From the NCBI GenBank assembly GCA_037389465.1, contig JAZARR010000221.1, positions 1,528,501 through 1,592,500 on the forward strand: DNA of 64,000 nt. Direction: 5' to 3'. Source of the stretch: Baylisascaris procyonis (lineage: Eukaryota; Nematoda; Chromadorea; Rhabditida; Ascarididae). The position numbers and the translations under genes are program-made. The stretch's first letter is position 1, and every line of letters starts with the position of its first letter. Under the pieces are notes generated by a model, which made no database searches, had not been told where the DNA came from, and saw only the letters and a list, made by a program, of their open reading frames with translations. Positions 42,101 to 54,600 of the stretch are shown piece after piece.

Positions 42101-45100
42101 ATATGCTAGCTTAAAATCAAAGAATTACTTAATTATACTTCTATATGCTAGCTTAAAATCAAAGAATTACTTAATTGTACTTCTATATGCTAGCTTAAAA
42201 TCAAAGAATTATTTAATTATACTTCTATATGCTAGCTTAAAATCAAAGAATTACTTAATTATACTTCTATATGCTAGCTTAAAATCAAAGAATTATTTAA
42301 TTATACTTCTATATGCTAGCTTAAAATCAAAGAATTACTTAATTATACTTCTATATGCTAGCTTAAAATCAAAGAATTATTTAATTATAATTCTATATGC
42401 TAGCTTAAAATCAAAGAATTATTTAATTATACTTCTATATGCTAGCTTAAAATCAAAGAATTACTTAATTATACTTCTATATGCTAGCTTAAAATCAAAG
42501 AATTATTTAATTATACTTCTATATGCTAGCTTAAAATCAAAGAATTACTTAATTATACTTCTATATGCTAGCTTAAAATCAAAGAATTACTTAATTATAC
42601 TTCTATATGCTAGCTTAAAATCAAAGAATTATTTAATTATACTTCTATATGCTAGCTTAAAATCAAAGAATTACTTAATTATACTTCTATATGCTAGCTT
42701 AAAATCAAGGAATTATTTAATTATACTTCTATATGCTAGCTTAAAATCAAAGAATTATTTAATTATACTTTATATGCTAGCTTAAAATCAAAGAATTACT
42801 TAATTATACTTCTATATGCTAGCTTAAAATCAAAGAATTACTTAATTATACTTCTATATGCTAGCTTAAAATCAAAGAATTACTTAATTATACTTCTATA
42901 TGCTAGCTTATAATCAAAGAATTACTTAATTATACTTCTATATGCTAGCTTAAAATCAAAGAATTACTTAATTATACTTCTACATGCTAGCTTAAAATCA
43001 AAGAATTATTTAATTATACTTCTATATGCTAGCTTAAAATCAAAGAATTACTTAATTATACTTCTATATGCTAGCTTAAAATCAAAGAATTATTTAATTA
43101 TACTTCTATATGCTAGCTTAAAATCAAAGAATTACTTAATTATACTTCTATATGCCAGCTTAAAATCAAAGAATTATTTAATTATACTTCTATATGCTAG
43201 CTTAAAATCAAAGAATTATTTAATTATACTTCTATATGCTAGCTTAAAATCAAAGAATTACTTAATTATACTTCTATATGCTAGCTTAAAATCAAAGAAT
43301 TATTTAATTATACTTCTATATGCTAGCTTAAAATCAAAGAATTACTTAATTATACTTCTATATGCTAGCTTAAAATCAAAGAATTACTTAATTATACTTC
43401 TATATGCTAGCTTAAAATCAAAGAATTATTTAATTATACTTCTATATGCTAGCTTAAAATCAAAGAATTACTTAATTATACTTCTATATGCTAGCTTAAA
43501 ATCAAAGAATTATTTAATTATACTTCTATATGCTAGCTTAAAATCAAAGAATTATTTAATTATACTTCTATATGCTAGCTTAAAATCAAAGAATTACTTA
43601 ATTATACTTCTATATGCTAGCTTAAAATCAAAGAATTACTTAATTATACTTCTATATGCTAGCTTAAAATCAAAGAATTACTTAATTATACTTCTATATC
43701 TAGCTTAAAATCAAAGAATTATTTAATTATACTTCTATATGCTAGCTTAAAATCAAAGAATTACTTAATTATACTTCTATATGCTAGCTTAAAATCAAGG
43801 AATTATTTAATTATACTTCTATATGCTAGCTTAAAATCAAAGAATTATTTAATTATACTTTATATGCTAGCTTAAAATCAAAGAATTACTTAATTATACT
43901 TCTATATGCTAGCTTAAAATCAAAGAATTACTTAATTATACTTCTATATGCTAGCTTAAAATCAAAGAATTACTTAATTATACTTCTATATGCTAGCTTA
44001 TAATCAAAGAATTACTTAATTATACTTCTATATGCTAGCTTAAAATCAAAGAATTACTTAATTATACTTCTATATGCTAGCTTAAAATCAAAGAATTATT
44101 TAATTATACTTCTATATGCTAGCTTAAAATCAAAGAATTATTTAATTATACTTCTATATGCTAGCTTAAAATCAAAGAATTATTTAATTATACTTCTATA
44201 TGCTAGCTTAAAATCAAAGAATTACTTAATTATACTTCTATATGCCAGCTTAAAATCAAAGAATTATTTAATTATACTTCTATATGCTAGCTTAAAATCA
44301 AAGAATTATTTAATTATACTTCTATATGCTAGCTTAAAATCAAAGAATTATTTAATTATACTTCTATATGCTAGCTTAAAATCAAAGAATTACTTAATTA
44401 TACTTCTATATGCTAGCTTAAAATCAAAGAATTATTTAATTATACTTCTATATGCTAGCTTAAAATCAAAGAATTACTTAATTATACTTCTATATGCTAG
44501 CTTAAAATCAAAGAATTATTTAATTATACTTCTATATGCTAGCTTAAAATCAAAGAATTACTTAATTATACTTCTATATGCTAGCTTAAAATCAAAGAAT
44601 TATTTAATTATACTTCTATATGCTAGCTTAAAATCAAAGAATTACTTAATTATACTTCTATATGCTAGCTTAAAATCAAAGAATTACTTAATTATACTTC
44701 TATATGCTAGCTTAAAATCAAAGAATTATTTAATTATACTTCTATATGCTAGCTTAAAATCAAAGAATTACTTAATTATACTTCTATATGCTAGCTTAAA
44801 ATCAAAGAATTATTTAATTATACTTCTATATGCTAGCTTAAAATCAAAGAATTATTTAATTATACTTCTATATGCTAGCTTAAAATCAAAGAATTACTTA
44901 ATTATACTTCTATATGCTAGCTTAAAATCAAAGAATTACTTAATTATACTTCTATATGCTAGCTTAAAATCAAAGAATTACTTAATTATACTTCTATATG
45001 CTAGCTTAAAATCAAAGAATTACTTAATTATACTTCTATATCTAGCTTAAAATCAAAGAATTATTTAATTATACTTCTATATGCTAGCTTAAAATCAAAG

Positions 45101-46654
45101 AATTACTTAATTATACTTCTATATGCTAGCTTAAAATCAAGGAATTATTTAATTATACTTCTATATGCTAGCTTAAAATCAAAGAATTATTTAATTATAC
45201 TTTATATGCTAGCTTAAAATCAAAGAATTACTTAATTATACTTCTATATGCTAGCTTAAAATCAAAGAATTACTTAATTATACTTCTATATGCTAGCTTA
45301 AAATCAAAGAATTACTTAATTATACTTCTATATGCTAGCTTATAATCAAAGAATTACTTAATTATACTTCTATATGCTAGCTTAAAATCAAAGAATTACT
45401 TAATTATACTTCTATATGCTAGCTTAAAATCAAAGAATTATTTAATTATACTTCTATATGCTAGCTTAAAATCAAAGAATTACTTAATTATACTTCTATA
45501 TGCTAGCTTAAAATCAAAGAATTATTTAATTATACTTCTATATGCTAGCTTAAAATCAAAGAATTACTTAATTATACTTCTATATGCCAGCTTAAAATCA
45601 AAGAATTATTTAATTATACTTCTATATGCTAGCTTAAAATCAAAGAATTATTTAATTATACTTCTATATGCTAGCTTAAAATCAAAGAATTACTTAATTA
45701 TACTTCTATATGCTAGCTTAAAATCAAAGAATTATTTAATTATACTTCTATATGCTAGCTTAAAATCAAAGAATTACTTAATTATACTTCTATATGCTAG
45801 CTTAAAATCAAAGAATTACTTAATTATACTTCTATATGCTAGCTTAAAATCAAAGAATTATTTAATTATACTTCTATATGCTAGCTTAAAATCAAAGAAT
45901 TACTTAATTATACTTCTATATGCTAGCTTAAAATCAAAGAATTATTTAATTATACTTCTATATGCTAGCTTAAAATCAAAGAATTACTTAATTATACTTC
46001 TATATGCTAGCTTAAAATCAAAGAATTACTTAATTATACTTCTATATGCTAGCTTAAAATCAAAGAATTATTTAATTATACTTCTATATGCTAGCTTAAA
46101 ATCAAAGAATTACTTAATTATACTTCTATATGCTAGCTTAAAATCAAAGAATTATTTAATTATACTTCTATATGCTAGCTTAAAATCAAAGAATTATTTA
46201 ATTATACTTCTATATGCTAGCTTAAAATCAAAGAATTACTTAATTATACTTCTATATGCTAGCTTAAAATCAAAGAATTACTTAATTATACTTCTATATG
46301 CTAGCTTAAAATCAAAGAATTACTTAATTATACTTCTATATGCTAGCTTATAATCAAAGAATTACTTAATTATACTTCTATATGCTAGCTTAAAATCAAA
46401 GAATTACTTAATTATACTTCTATATGCTCAAACAACTCTATAGTGCTCACATTTCTAAATGTTTTCAATGGTTGCGAACCCCTTCAATTCGCTGGCTTCA
46501 AGGTCTCATCAATGCAATCCGTTCCGTACGTTGTTGTTATATATTAGCAAAATAATACCTGCTGCAAATAATGAATAGCGGAACGTGGTGGTTCATCTAA
46601 ATTAATTTCACTTTCATCGAAATCATCCAAATCAAGAAACGTCTCTTGCTCCAT
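35130..46654 (-). CDS. smi-1 (GEMIN2): Gemin2 / SMN-interacting protein 1 homologue (five exons)
   Basis: Exons 46654-46559, 39505-39359, 38523-38437, 37044-36847 and 35387-35130 all join in phase 0 and give 261 residues plus TAA; human Gemin2 has 280. The acidic N-terminus (MEQETFLDLDDFDESEINLD) starts at the first ATG behind a good acceptor. Exon 2 carries KRCPQVVKASLDPSLL and exon 3 LLQAKRAKYEKPAGIVFP. Exon 4 has GRWRLFCLGE. Exon 5 ends with the conserved LWLYSALLVVQKPLL and YFEQKDLAD. This is the order of the Gemin2 family. Gemin2 binds SMN and the Sm ring and acts in assembly of spliceosomal snRNPs, and in nematodes probably the SL snRNP as well. Intron 1 (about 7 kb) is almost entirely a 42-bp minisatellite. 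No frameshift or missing block is seen, so the gene looks intact. Confidence 0.9.
35388..36846 (-). other. Intron 4 of Gemin2
   Basis: Donor CAG|GTATAT, acceptor TGCATTTCAG|ATG. It contains the (TA)n tract and an unexplained 145-codon sense-strand open frame at 36032-35595, described in the findings. Confidence 0.8.
36049..36134. repeat. (TA)n microsatellite
   Basis: About 86 bp of pure TA dinucleotide in Gemin2 intron 4. Confidence 0.97.
37135..37258. repeat. Two-copy 62-bp tandem duplication
   Basis: TCGAATCTGATCA and the following sequence through CTCCAG(T/C)TTCGGCAA are repeated with a 62-bp period and a few substitutions. They lie in Gemin2 intron 3, close to exon 4. Confidence 0.9.
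37409..37421. repeat. Poly-C tract
   Basis: A run of about 13 C residues in Gemin2 intron 3, unusual in this AT-rich setting. Confidence 0.9.
38076..38146. repeat. Two-copy 35-bp tandem duplication
   Basis: CTACTACAAGCGATTCTGTT and the rest of a 35-bp unit are repeated directly in Gemin2 intron 3. Confidence 0.9.
38757..38944. repeat. Approximately 190-bp polypurine (GA-rich) tract
   Basis: The plus strand is almost pure A/G here, with GGAGG, GGGAAGG and GAGGAGG variants and only scattered pyrimidines. It lies in Gemin2 intron 2, so the transcript carries it as a polypyrimidine tract roughly 235 to 420 nt upstream of the exon 3 acceptor. Confidence 0.9.
40511..46428. repeat. 42-bp minisatellite array, about 141 units
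   Basis: Head-to-tail copies of a 42-bp unit built from TTAAAATCAAAGAATTACTT, AATTATACTTCTATATGC and TAGC. The length of 5,918 bp plus five visible 1-base deletions equals 141 units almost exactly. Units differ mainly by a C/T at one position (ACTTAATT or ATTTAATT). Rare variants mark larger duplications. A 1-base loss giving TACTTTATAT occurs at 42770, 43860 and 45202. TTATAATC occurs at 42911, 44001, 45343 and 46351, and TATGCCAG at 43151, 44241 and 45583. The spacings are 1090, 1342 and 1008 bp, that is 26, 32 and 24 units. The array lies in Gemin2 intron 1 and its edge is about 130 bp from the exon 1 donor. Confidence 0.98.
46429..46558 (-). other. 5' end of Gemin2 intron 1
   Basis: The 130 bp between the exon 1 donor (CAG|GTATTA) and the minisatellite are single-copy. 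Nothing else is seen here. Confidence 0.8.
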
Positions 46655-46671
46655 CTAGCAATTGCAAACTT

Positions 46672-46693
46672 TAACAATTTCCTGAAAAAAGAC
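46672..46693 (-). promoter_or_regulatory. Probable trans-splice acceptor of Gemin2
   Basis: On the minus strand TCTTTTTTCAG|GAAATTG places a strong nematode 3' splice site at 46682, 27 bases before the ATG at 46654. No upstream coding exon is needed for the complete protein, so this site is best read as the spliced-leader addition site. A second AG (GCTAG|ATGG) directly abuts the ATG. Confidence 0.55.
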
Positions 46694-48788
46694 TCAACAG
46701 TTTTATACTGTAACATTAGAACGGTTACATTTTACAACGAGGATTTGTGCTGCAATTAAATTATGATATTGTTCTCAGCTGAATAAATTATATTTAATAT
46801 CTCGCACTGTCTATTGCCTATGTCGCAAATTGCTAGCTGAACTGTCTATTACATAGTACACATGTAAGTGTGTATTACAACAGCCAACCGAATATAAAAC
46901 GACCTATCTGTTGCCTTTCACACCCCTCACCTTTACATGAAAAAAACCTGCGAGTACAAATGATGCACAAGATGGCTTGTAAATGCACTAATGATGGAAG
47001 TAGGAGGATTGTAACACATCGCACATTTGACATAGATAAAAGTTGTTGGATCGTTTTCGAAATTTTAAGGGAAATGAAGGTTTTATAAAACATTACTAAG
47101 ATAAATAAAGAAAATAAATAAAAATATCACGAATTGTGATGCATCAACATCAAGCAAACAAATGAAGTGAAACTTGCAAGAAAATATATGAGGGATAAAT
47201 TTTATCTGTACGATCATCAATCACTCATTATTTGCGGTCATTTAGAATGAATGAGAAATATGAAACAATGTAAAAAGCACAAACATATGAGAACATCGAT
47301 TCAAAACATCAAAAAACTGAAAAGAAACTCAAAGAAATGCTATGTAACATCATGTATCTCAACAATTATCATTTAAAAACGACACAATATTGATAATAAA
47401 GAACACATATTCAGTAACACATGCTGAAGCTACACTCACTGGAAAAAGTATTTTACAGATGCAGCCCAAATCTATTTTCTTTGTGATTAACTTACGCCCA
47501 TAGAAAGCCATACAACAGGCTGGCAACGATCGACTCCCCCTCTCTAGTCATATACATATACGGAACATTAAAAAGACGTGCCTTATCGATCAAAACCCAT
47601 GTATCCTCACTACCCATTAAAAACTTCACCTTTTGGGATGCTTCACTCAAAGCCGTCCTCCCCCTCTCTCTCCCATTCCAACAGTGTTCATTCCTACCCC
47701 TTTCAATATCACTGCATCCTCCTGAGCAACTATAACCACAAAAATCTTGCACGACAGTACCAGTAATGCAGCAGAAATAATTTAATATTTAGTGGTGCAA
47801 TCCATTTATCTGTTCTTCGATTTCCCGATAAATAATCGTTACAGATGATTTGTGGCCTGTACTCTCAAGCAGTAATTGCAATGCACCAATTCGCATCATT
47901 GCATTCATACGAATCAACAACGTATATAAATCGAAACAAAATGCTAACAAAAACACTACGATTCGCCTCATTCATTGCGTGAAAATATTCGAGCCATCGT
48001 TATTCACAAATATGCAAATAATAATAAAAAGAAACACATTTCGAATATTAATACAGAAAAGTGCGATATATAATCTCAAAAATTTGACGAATCGTGCGAG
48101 TGATTTCAACAATTCTCGCAAATTTTACGCAATTGTGCATTAGTATACCTCTTACATTTCACATGTTTGAGGTGTCAAAATATACATATTATTAAGAAAA
48201 ATTTGCACATCAAAAATAAAATATCATAAATAAAAAAGTGCACAACAAGACTGCAATTAGAGAAACCTGAAAAGAGAAAATTTTGGAAGATTGCTGCAAA
48301 TGTATACGCCAATTGATACATCCAATATTTCAAAAAAAAAAAAAATCTAATTAGCTCTCCAAATGAATAATTTAAAAATTCCATTTTTTTCATAGATCGG
48401 CAAAATCAGCATTGAAGTTTATTTCCATCCAGTAAACTGTTACTACCAATCACAAACTCAAACCGCAACTGTTTCATAATCTATGAGCATGTCTCTTCAA
48501 ATGTATTAGAAAATCAAAACTTAGTAAGTGACCTAAATTACAAAATATGTTTTCACCTTTCTATTTTCCTCTTGTAATTCCTTCTCCTCCTTTAGACACC
48601 GAAACAAAAACGAATCGACAATTTCGCCAAACGGTGGAGGAATAAGTGTTTTAGAGTTAACATTAACAAGACACATATCTGCACTTTACATTTCCTGCAT
48701 TGATTAAAATATAGCCATCTATGCTCGAATTGGGTAACGCAGCTGATGGTGTACGCCGCAAATATGAAATGCACCAAGCAAGCATTAA
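46694..48788 (-). other. set-16 to Gemin2 intergenic region, including the set-16 3' UTR
   Basis: About 2.1 kb separate the two minus-strand genes. An AATAAA on the minus strand at 48423-48418, some 370 bases past the set-16 stop, is a candidate polyadenylation signal. The gap is much wider than usual operon spacing. An 86-codon minus-strand frame at 47752-47492 has no recognised motif. Confidence 0.5.
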
Positions 48789-51650
48789 TCAGTTCATCCA
48801 CTTTTGGCAGTTCGGTGCTCCGCAAAGGCATGCTATTTTATCAGCTGTATCTTCAATGTCGAATTGATAGTCGTACGTCAACTGAAATACAATCATCATG
48901 TCTACTATAGAAAACAATGGGGCTATTGTTTATATATAAACCAGAAGTCAGAATGACCTATTTACTCATATAGATATTCGTCGCAAGATGCAATCACTGA
49001 GCTCATACAAAACAGCACAAACGAATTGATGGAATGAGCCGATGGATATATTTTCTCAACGACATCTGAAAGTAGTCGGGTCTGTAGGTTATCTTCGACG
49101 ATTTGGCACGACGTCGGATAAAGCGGAGATGTCGAATGATGTTTAGATGTTATCTGTGGTGACTTAAATTTCACAAAACATTGTCAACTACACCTACTTC
49201 TTATACCATTATGTTGAGATATCAGCAGCAACTCACTAAGAAATGGACTCGACTGCTTTCAAACTCTCGATTATGAGAATTCTGCATATTTTGCTAACAT
49301 CACTCTGCACAACTTATTCTATTTGCGCCGTTCGGCGACACCGGCTATATCGTCAAACAGTTAAACTCTTAGGTGGTAGCCCTTGGAAAAGAAATCTTGT
49401 TGGTTCTTTTCGCTAGCAGTCATCATTTTGGACCGAAACCTTGTTATTTTCGAAAAAAACGGAGTCGTTCTTCTGCACTTCCGTTCACTCTGACGTGTTT
49501 GATTGCTCGTATATGATTACCATAAAGGGTGATGGAACATGCCAAAAAATGTTCTCCGAAGTTACTTTTCCGCCAGAAATCCCCGTTTTTGATCTTACCC
49601 TTCGCAACTGACCTTTCCAAGCTGGGTGCTTGTTCCATTTTCACTTACTTATGTAAGTAAAAATAACATTAAAAATGGCACTCGAAAAGAACTCGCTCTA
49701 GAATTCCCGAATTTCGGCCGAAACTCCTCGAGCTTTGGGACCTATAATGATCACTCTTATGGGCAAGTGTGTTGGTTTATATTAATATAAAGTATGTAAA
49801 TGCACGACCGCCGAAGAGAATTAACAACACTTCTTCAATCGCTAACTATGAAGTGGCCTTATTTACTGAGTTAAGAACTTCCACAAAAAGGACCGCTCTC
49901 TTAGAGTTTGCAGAAGCTTTCTACCTCTTCACCGGCGCTGATCGGCCGATTGGCGATGATAATAATCTTTTTGTCATCGCCATTCGGTCCCGAAGCGACA
50001 ATCCTCGTGCTGCAGTTCGGATCGCAAGAGTGGTTGATGTATCTCGCCGGACCACCCGCCATCGTTGCGTCAACCAATCTTTCCTCATCAATGCGGAACA
50101 TATACACGCCTCGATTTTGAGCTTCATATTTCTTCTCGCGCATTTCGCCCACCTTAACATAGAAAGTTAACGAATCAAAACCCTACGACCTTAGTTCCTT
50201 TGAACCTCTATGAACAGTAAAACTAAAGAGGCATAAAACTTCGAAAAATGGGAACAAGCCCGATGCCGCACAAAAGCCAAAAGGAAGTTCCCTGTTTATG
50301 ATCTCATCGCATGCCATAACTTGGCCGTTCTTGAGATTTCGCTTCTCCACTACACCTATTTTTTTCCTCCCACAGAAGTTTTAGCATAAAATTTCTACCG
50401 ATAATCCCCTCGAACGAGCAACTGAGTACAAATAAAGTGCATGACGAAAGAGAATTTCTTTTGAGGGGCGTGTTCCAGCCATAGACATTGCCGTTAGAGT
50501 TGCAAAATAAAAGTTCTGAACGCTACGTTACCGACCCTCTCACATGCCAAACGTATTCTACGTCAACGAATATTTTCAAATAAAGGTACCTTACTTGGAA
50601 CGACTGGTGAAGTTAAATGGAATGGATATGAGTCTAAGAGAAGATAACAACATACAACCGGTCAAATATGTTTAGCTGTAAACAAATTAAAGAGAAACTC
50701 GTCTCAAAACAGAATTTCAGCCACTAAGAATAAGCTAAAAGTTCGGTTTACGACGGCAGTTTTCAGTTGCAGCCATGTCAGCATCAGAGTTGACAAACGA
50801 GGCTCTGAAGTTCTAAGGCTCCTAAAAAACATAGAGGCCCCAAGCTTTAGAGACCTCGATGACTCAGCAGCTAGCGCATATAGAAGGATGGCTCCTTAAA
50901 TCTTTGGCTTAATTTTCTAAGCTAGTTTCAGGTAGGAGAATAACTCAATAAAAGACTCCATCGTTTACTGCGTGAGGTTAAAAAGTAGCCGCCAATATTT
51001 CAGAACGTGCCAAAGTTATCCTATTTAAAATTAGTTTGGAATGCTCAGAAAAGATCATAACGAACCATTCATTCATATACAACTGCTATTGAGTTGCAGA
51101 GGTTCAGTTTTTAATTCTAAAGGTAAGTATTAAAAGAATTTCCGCATAGAGGGCCACAGTTACTCTTTTACTCTAGGCAGTAAGCAATGAGAAGGACGGT
51201 CCCTTTTCAACGACACAAGCGTCTAAGCTGTGAAGTAAGTCCTTCACTGCATGAACTACCCCATTCAGCCCAGCCAACTTACTTAATGTTGACATTCGGG
51301 GCCGCTAACGAAATATCTTTCAATGGCAGCATTAGTTAGCATGACTGCAAATGCTCAGCTCACCTCACTGCGTATCACCTCTCCTTTGTACTCGATAATC
51401 ATTGCGTTCATTTCAATATCCCGTTTTGCATACAGCCCAAGGCCTTGAATGCGTGATCTGGCCAAATACACATTATTCTTCCATTCTTTCTTCATCTTCT
51501 GATATTGCGTATAATAACTGCCACTAAGCTGTCCTGGCTCCCAACGTGCATAAGGACCAAGCACCATGTCAGGTGATAAGCCACTCGCAAGTAGCATTGC
51601 TCGTGTACTCGCATCCACACCGTTGTTCGCCCAGTTCCCTCCACCACGGG
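48789..51650 (-). CDS. set-16: SET and post-SET domain exons of set-16
   Basis: Three exons (51650-51364, 50152-49925, 48881-48789) encode the catalytic domain. It opens with WKNNVYLARSRIQGLGLYA and contains the cofactor and knot motif GGPARYINHSCDPNC and the catalytic-tyrosine motif ELTYDYQF. It closes with the zinc-binding post-SET CLCGAPNCQKWMN at the very C-terminus. All residues I would look for in an active methyltransferase are present. The SET-domain introns split the domain after RSE and after AGEE. Confidence 0.95.
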
Positions 51651-54600
51651 CTAAACAAATACGACTACTCAACAAACGAAACAATAAACCTTAACATATA
51701 ACTTCACCCATTCCTTTGATTACAAAGTCAAAGTTTGTCTACTTGTTTCATCCAACATCCCTTTAGTCCGCAAGATGATCTTTCACATTTACAATTATAT
51801 TTTCAATGGTTCTCTGAACTACGAAAATTTGTTCTATTAACAACGAGGAATAAAAATAATAAGTTCATTGCTGGAACTAATCAAATATTTGTCTCAGTGG
51901 TTAAAAAAACAAATATTTCATTTATAACTAGGTAATATGCCTTTATTCGATAGCAGGAAAGAGGCGAGCCAGTCGATTTAAATAGAAACACTGAGCAGGA
52001 GTTCGAAAAAGTAATAGCTCGACCTCTCGCAATATCTGATAACTATTCGAGTATATGAAACGGAACAGCTTACTTCTCGAGTCACGAGACACAACATCAG
52101 TGATACTCGATGATCGCTGTGTGGGTGCGACTGCGGCAGGCGGTGTACGATGGTGTCGATGTTTGATAAGAGTGCGGAATCGTGGCTCACAACGTGCACA
52201 TCCACTTGGATTTACTGCCAGCGGAAGATCCATCAATGGGCTGCCACCATGCTTGAACGTATATGTCACTAGCTGATCCACTCCCGGCAACTGGAATCTC
52301 TTTATCTTATTACCACGGTTGCACAAACATTCTCATATGAGACTACTTGCTTAAAACATAAACATAGAAAAACAGAAGCGATGACCATTTATCAGTAGCT
52401 TGCAAAGAGGATAACAAAAAACGATACTCATACAAATACTATGCAATGCTCGACCCTTGAAAAATCATCTCTAAGCATTTGCTACTGCCCAAGAATCACC
52501 CAATTACACTGCATATGAGTTATAGCGTAAGATACAAATGGCCAAGTTTCCACTTTATTAAAGAAAGACTTGCCATTATAGAAACGGAATAGTCGAACAC
52601 CACTGTCTCAAAAAGAAAAATTACATTCGACGATTGAAAAGGGACAAGCCAAGTGACGAACCGATTCGGTCATTTTTGAGACAGCCGATTCGGTGAGTCC
52701 GAAGAGCGCCTCGCCTGAAGTGTGTGATGGAAATAGATGCAGCATATTGCCAGCCTTCTCACGGGCTTGATCGGCTGCTGTTAGGATACGATTCCATGCG
52801 GCTGAAAAGGAATGAAGCAGTTTAGAAGTGAAAATTAGCCACACTAAGAACAATATAGCATCTCCGACTGAGCACATTTAAAAACAACATGCTCCTTTGT
52901 GCCTGACGAAAATAAAAATGAACTCCGATATGATTACATAAATGATCTCGATGGAGTTCTGCAGCAGTTACACTGCTTTTTAGTGGACTTTATGAATGAC
53001 ATATTCGTTGGTTTGTAGAATGCAAAAGAGAATAGCAAGATAAAGATAGATGCAGGTATTTAACGCACGCTACAAAAGCTCAGTTCTTCCACACTACGCA
53101 TAAAGGTAAAGTGAGAATATTCCCAGAAGTCAATAAGTGTCAAAACCAGCAAAGTTTAGGAAGCATTTCACCCACCTGAATAATATCATTCCTGCAGAAA
53201 GAAGCACAAAACTGAACTATTGCTAGATCTATATATCGTTCATACGGAGCGTCACTAAATTCTTTAGCAACCATAAAGCAATAAATGACCTTCCCCACTA
53301 CAAATTCATTGGTAAAACAAGGTGTCACTCTCTCGTAAACAAAAGAATGGAACGCTACATAGGAAACTATAGCATTTCAGCTAAGAAAATAGATTTATTC
53401 TGAATCTGTTTTAGGTTTATCACACTCTCTTGCACCTTAAGGAAGAACGTTTCATCCCTCTCTGCCTACATGTTAGAGGGAGAAGGGTTTATTAAAGAGA
53501 AAATGAGAATAGCAGCATGCTTCATCAACTTCTTAACTATGCCCAAATTATCGTTCAAAATCAAGTTGTGAGATGAGCCATATTTAATCGACAAGGGGAT
53601 TTTTGAAGAAAAGGCATGTGCCAGGACACAAGGAAGCAAACTTCCATATTTGTATTAGTGATTTTAAATGGTAAGCGATCGGATTAAGTGTATTCATGCC
53701 TTCTGATCTGTGGATAGAGCTCCGGTTCATCCCAATATCTCTTTTACTGCGATCATTGTTCTAATTCGATTAAAACAAACCAGTTGCCGACGACTCGCAT
53801 ATCTCTCTGTTCGCATCGTATGAGATGACGAATTCAGCACTCGATTTGTTGTCCCTGATGGAGCATTCGAAACGCATACGCTCGCTTGCATTGAACGGTG
53901 ACCAGAAAATACGTGTTACACTGTAGCCAATCTATAAAACCTCTATGACATCAACACATAACGCAATCTTTTCAAGACCTTGAATTAGATGTCAATCCAA
54001 AAGAAACAGGGTCACGATACACAGCATATCCCACCACTATCCACAAAATTCCGGATGAACCGTGGAGATGGCTATGACTGTACTTAGCAAAACCTGTAGA
54101 AGGAAGACAACCGCTAAGTGAGAAAGATTCCAGAAGGAATAAGTTCAACAACCTATCGTTAAAGGGTTGGACGAACAGTGTAAGAATACGTAGGATAACA
54201 ATGACCCATATCGCAGCCAACTAAAACGCGACAGCAAAATTTTGTTAACGATATGCTCTAGGCGGTCATAAGCAAAGATCTACTAAATCACTGCAGCAAT
54301 TATCTCAAACGGTTCAGTAGAGAAGCTTTCAAGATTGAACCCGAAAACACTGCTCCATAAACGAAACATCGAACACTAAGATGGACTCAGACGCGAGGAA
54401 ACTGCTTTCTCGTATGCATCCGATGAATCGCGCACTAAACAAACAGTTCAAAAGAAAGAATAAAAATGCAACGAACTGGAAAAATGAAGTCATTATTGTG
54501 GAAAGCCTTGAGCTGTTCAGGAAGTAGTTGTCCAATGTGATGAAATATTAGCGTCCCCACACGAAGTACGAGTTTCCCTGAATCGGTATTTTGGAACAAC

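Noticed and set aside
40959..42785. 608-codon open frame of perfect 14-residue repeats (LLYASLKSKNYLII)
   Set aside because: The unit is 42 bp, a multiple of three, so any frame without a stop stays open automatically. The frame is antisense to Gemin2, lies in its intron, and ends at the first 1-base deletion. Substitutions show no sign of codon-level constraint.
40511..46428. CRISPR array
   Set aside because: There are no spacers. Units are contiguous tandem copies in a eukaryotic intron.
35130..48881. set-16 and Gemin2 as an operon
   Set aside because: The approximately 2.1-kb gap is far larger than typical nematode operon spacing, and no SL2-type evidence is visible.
49769..50170. 133-codon plus-strand open frame
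   Set aside because: It is the shadow of the second SET-domain exon on the minus strand.
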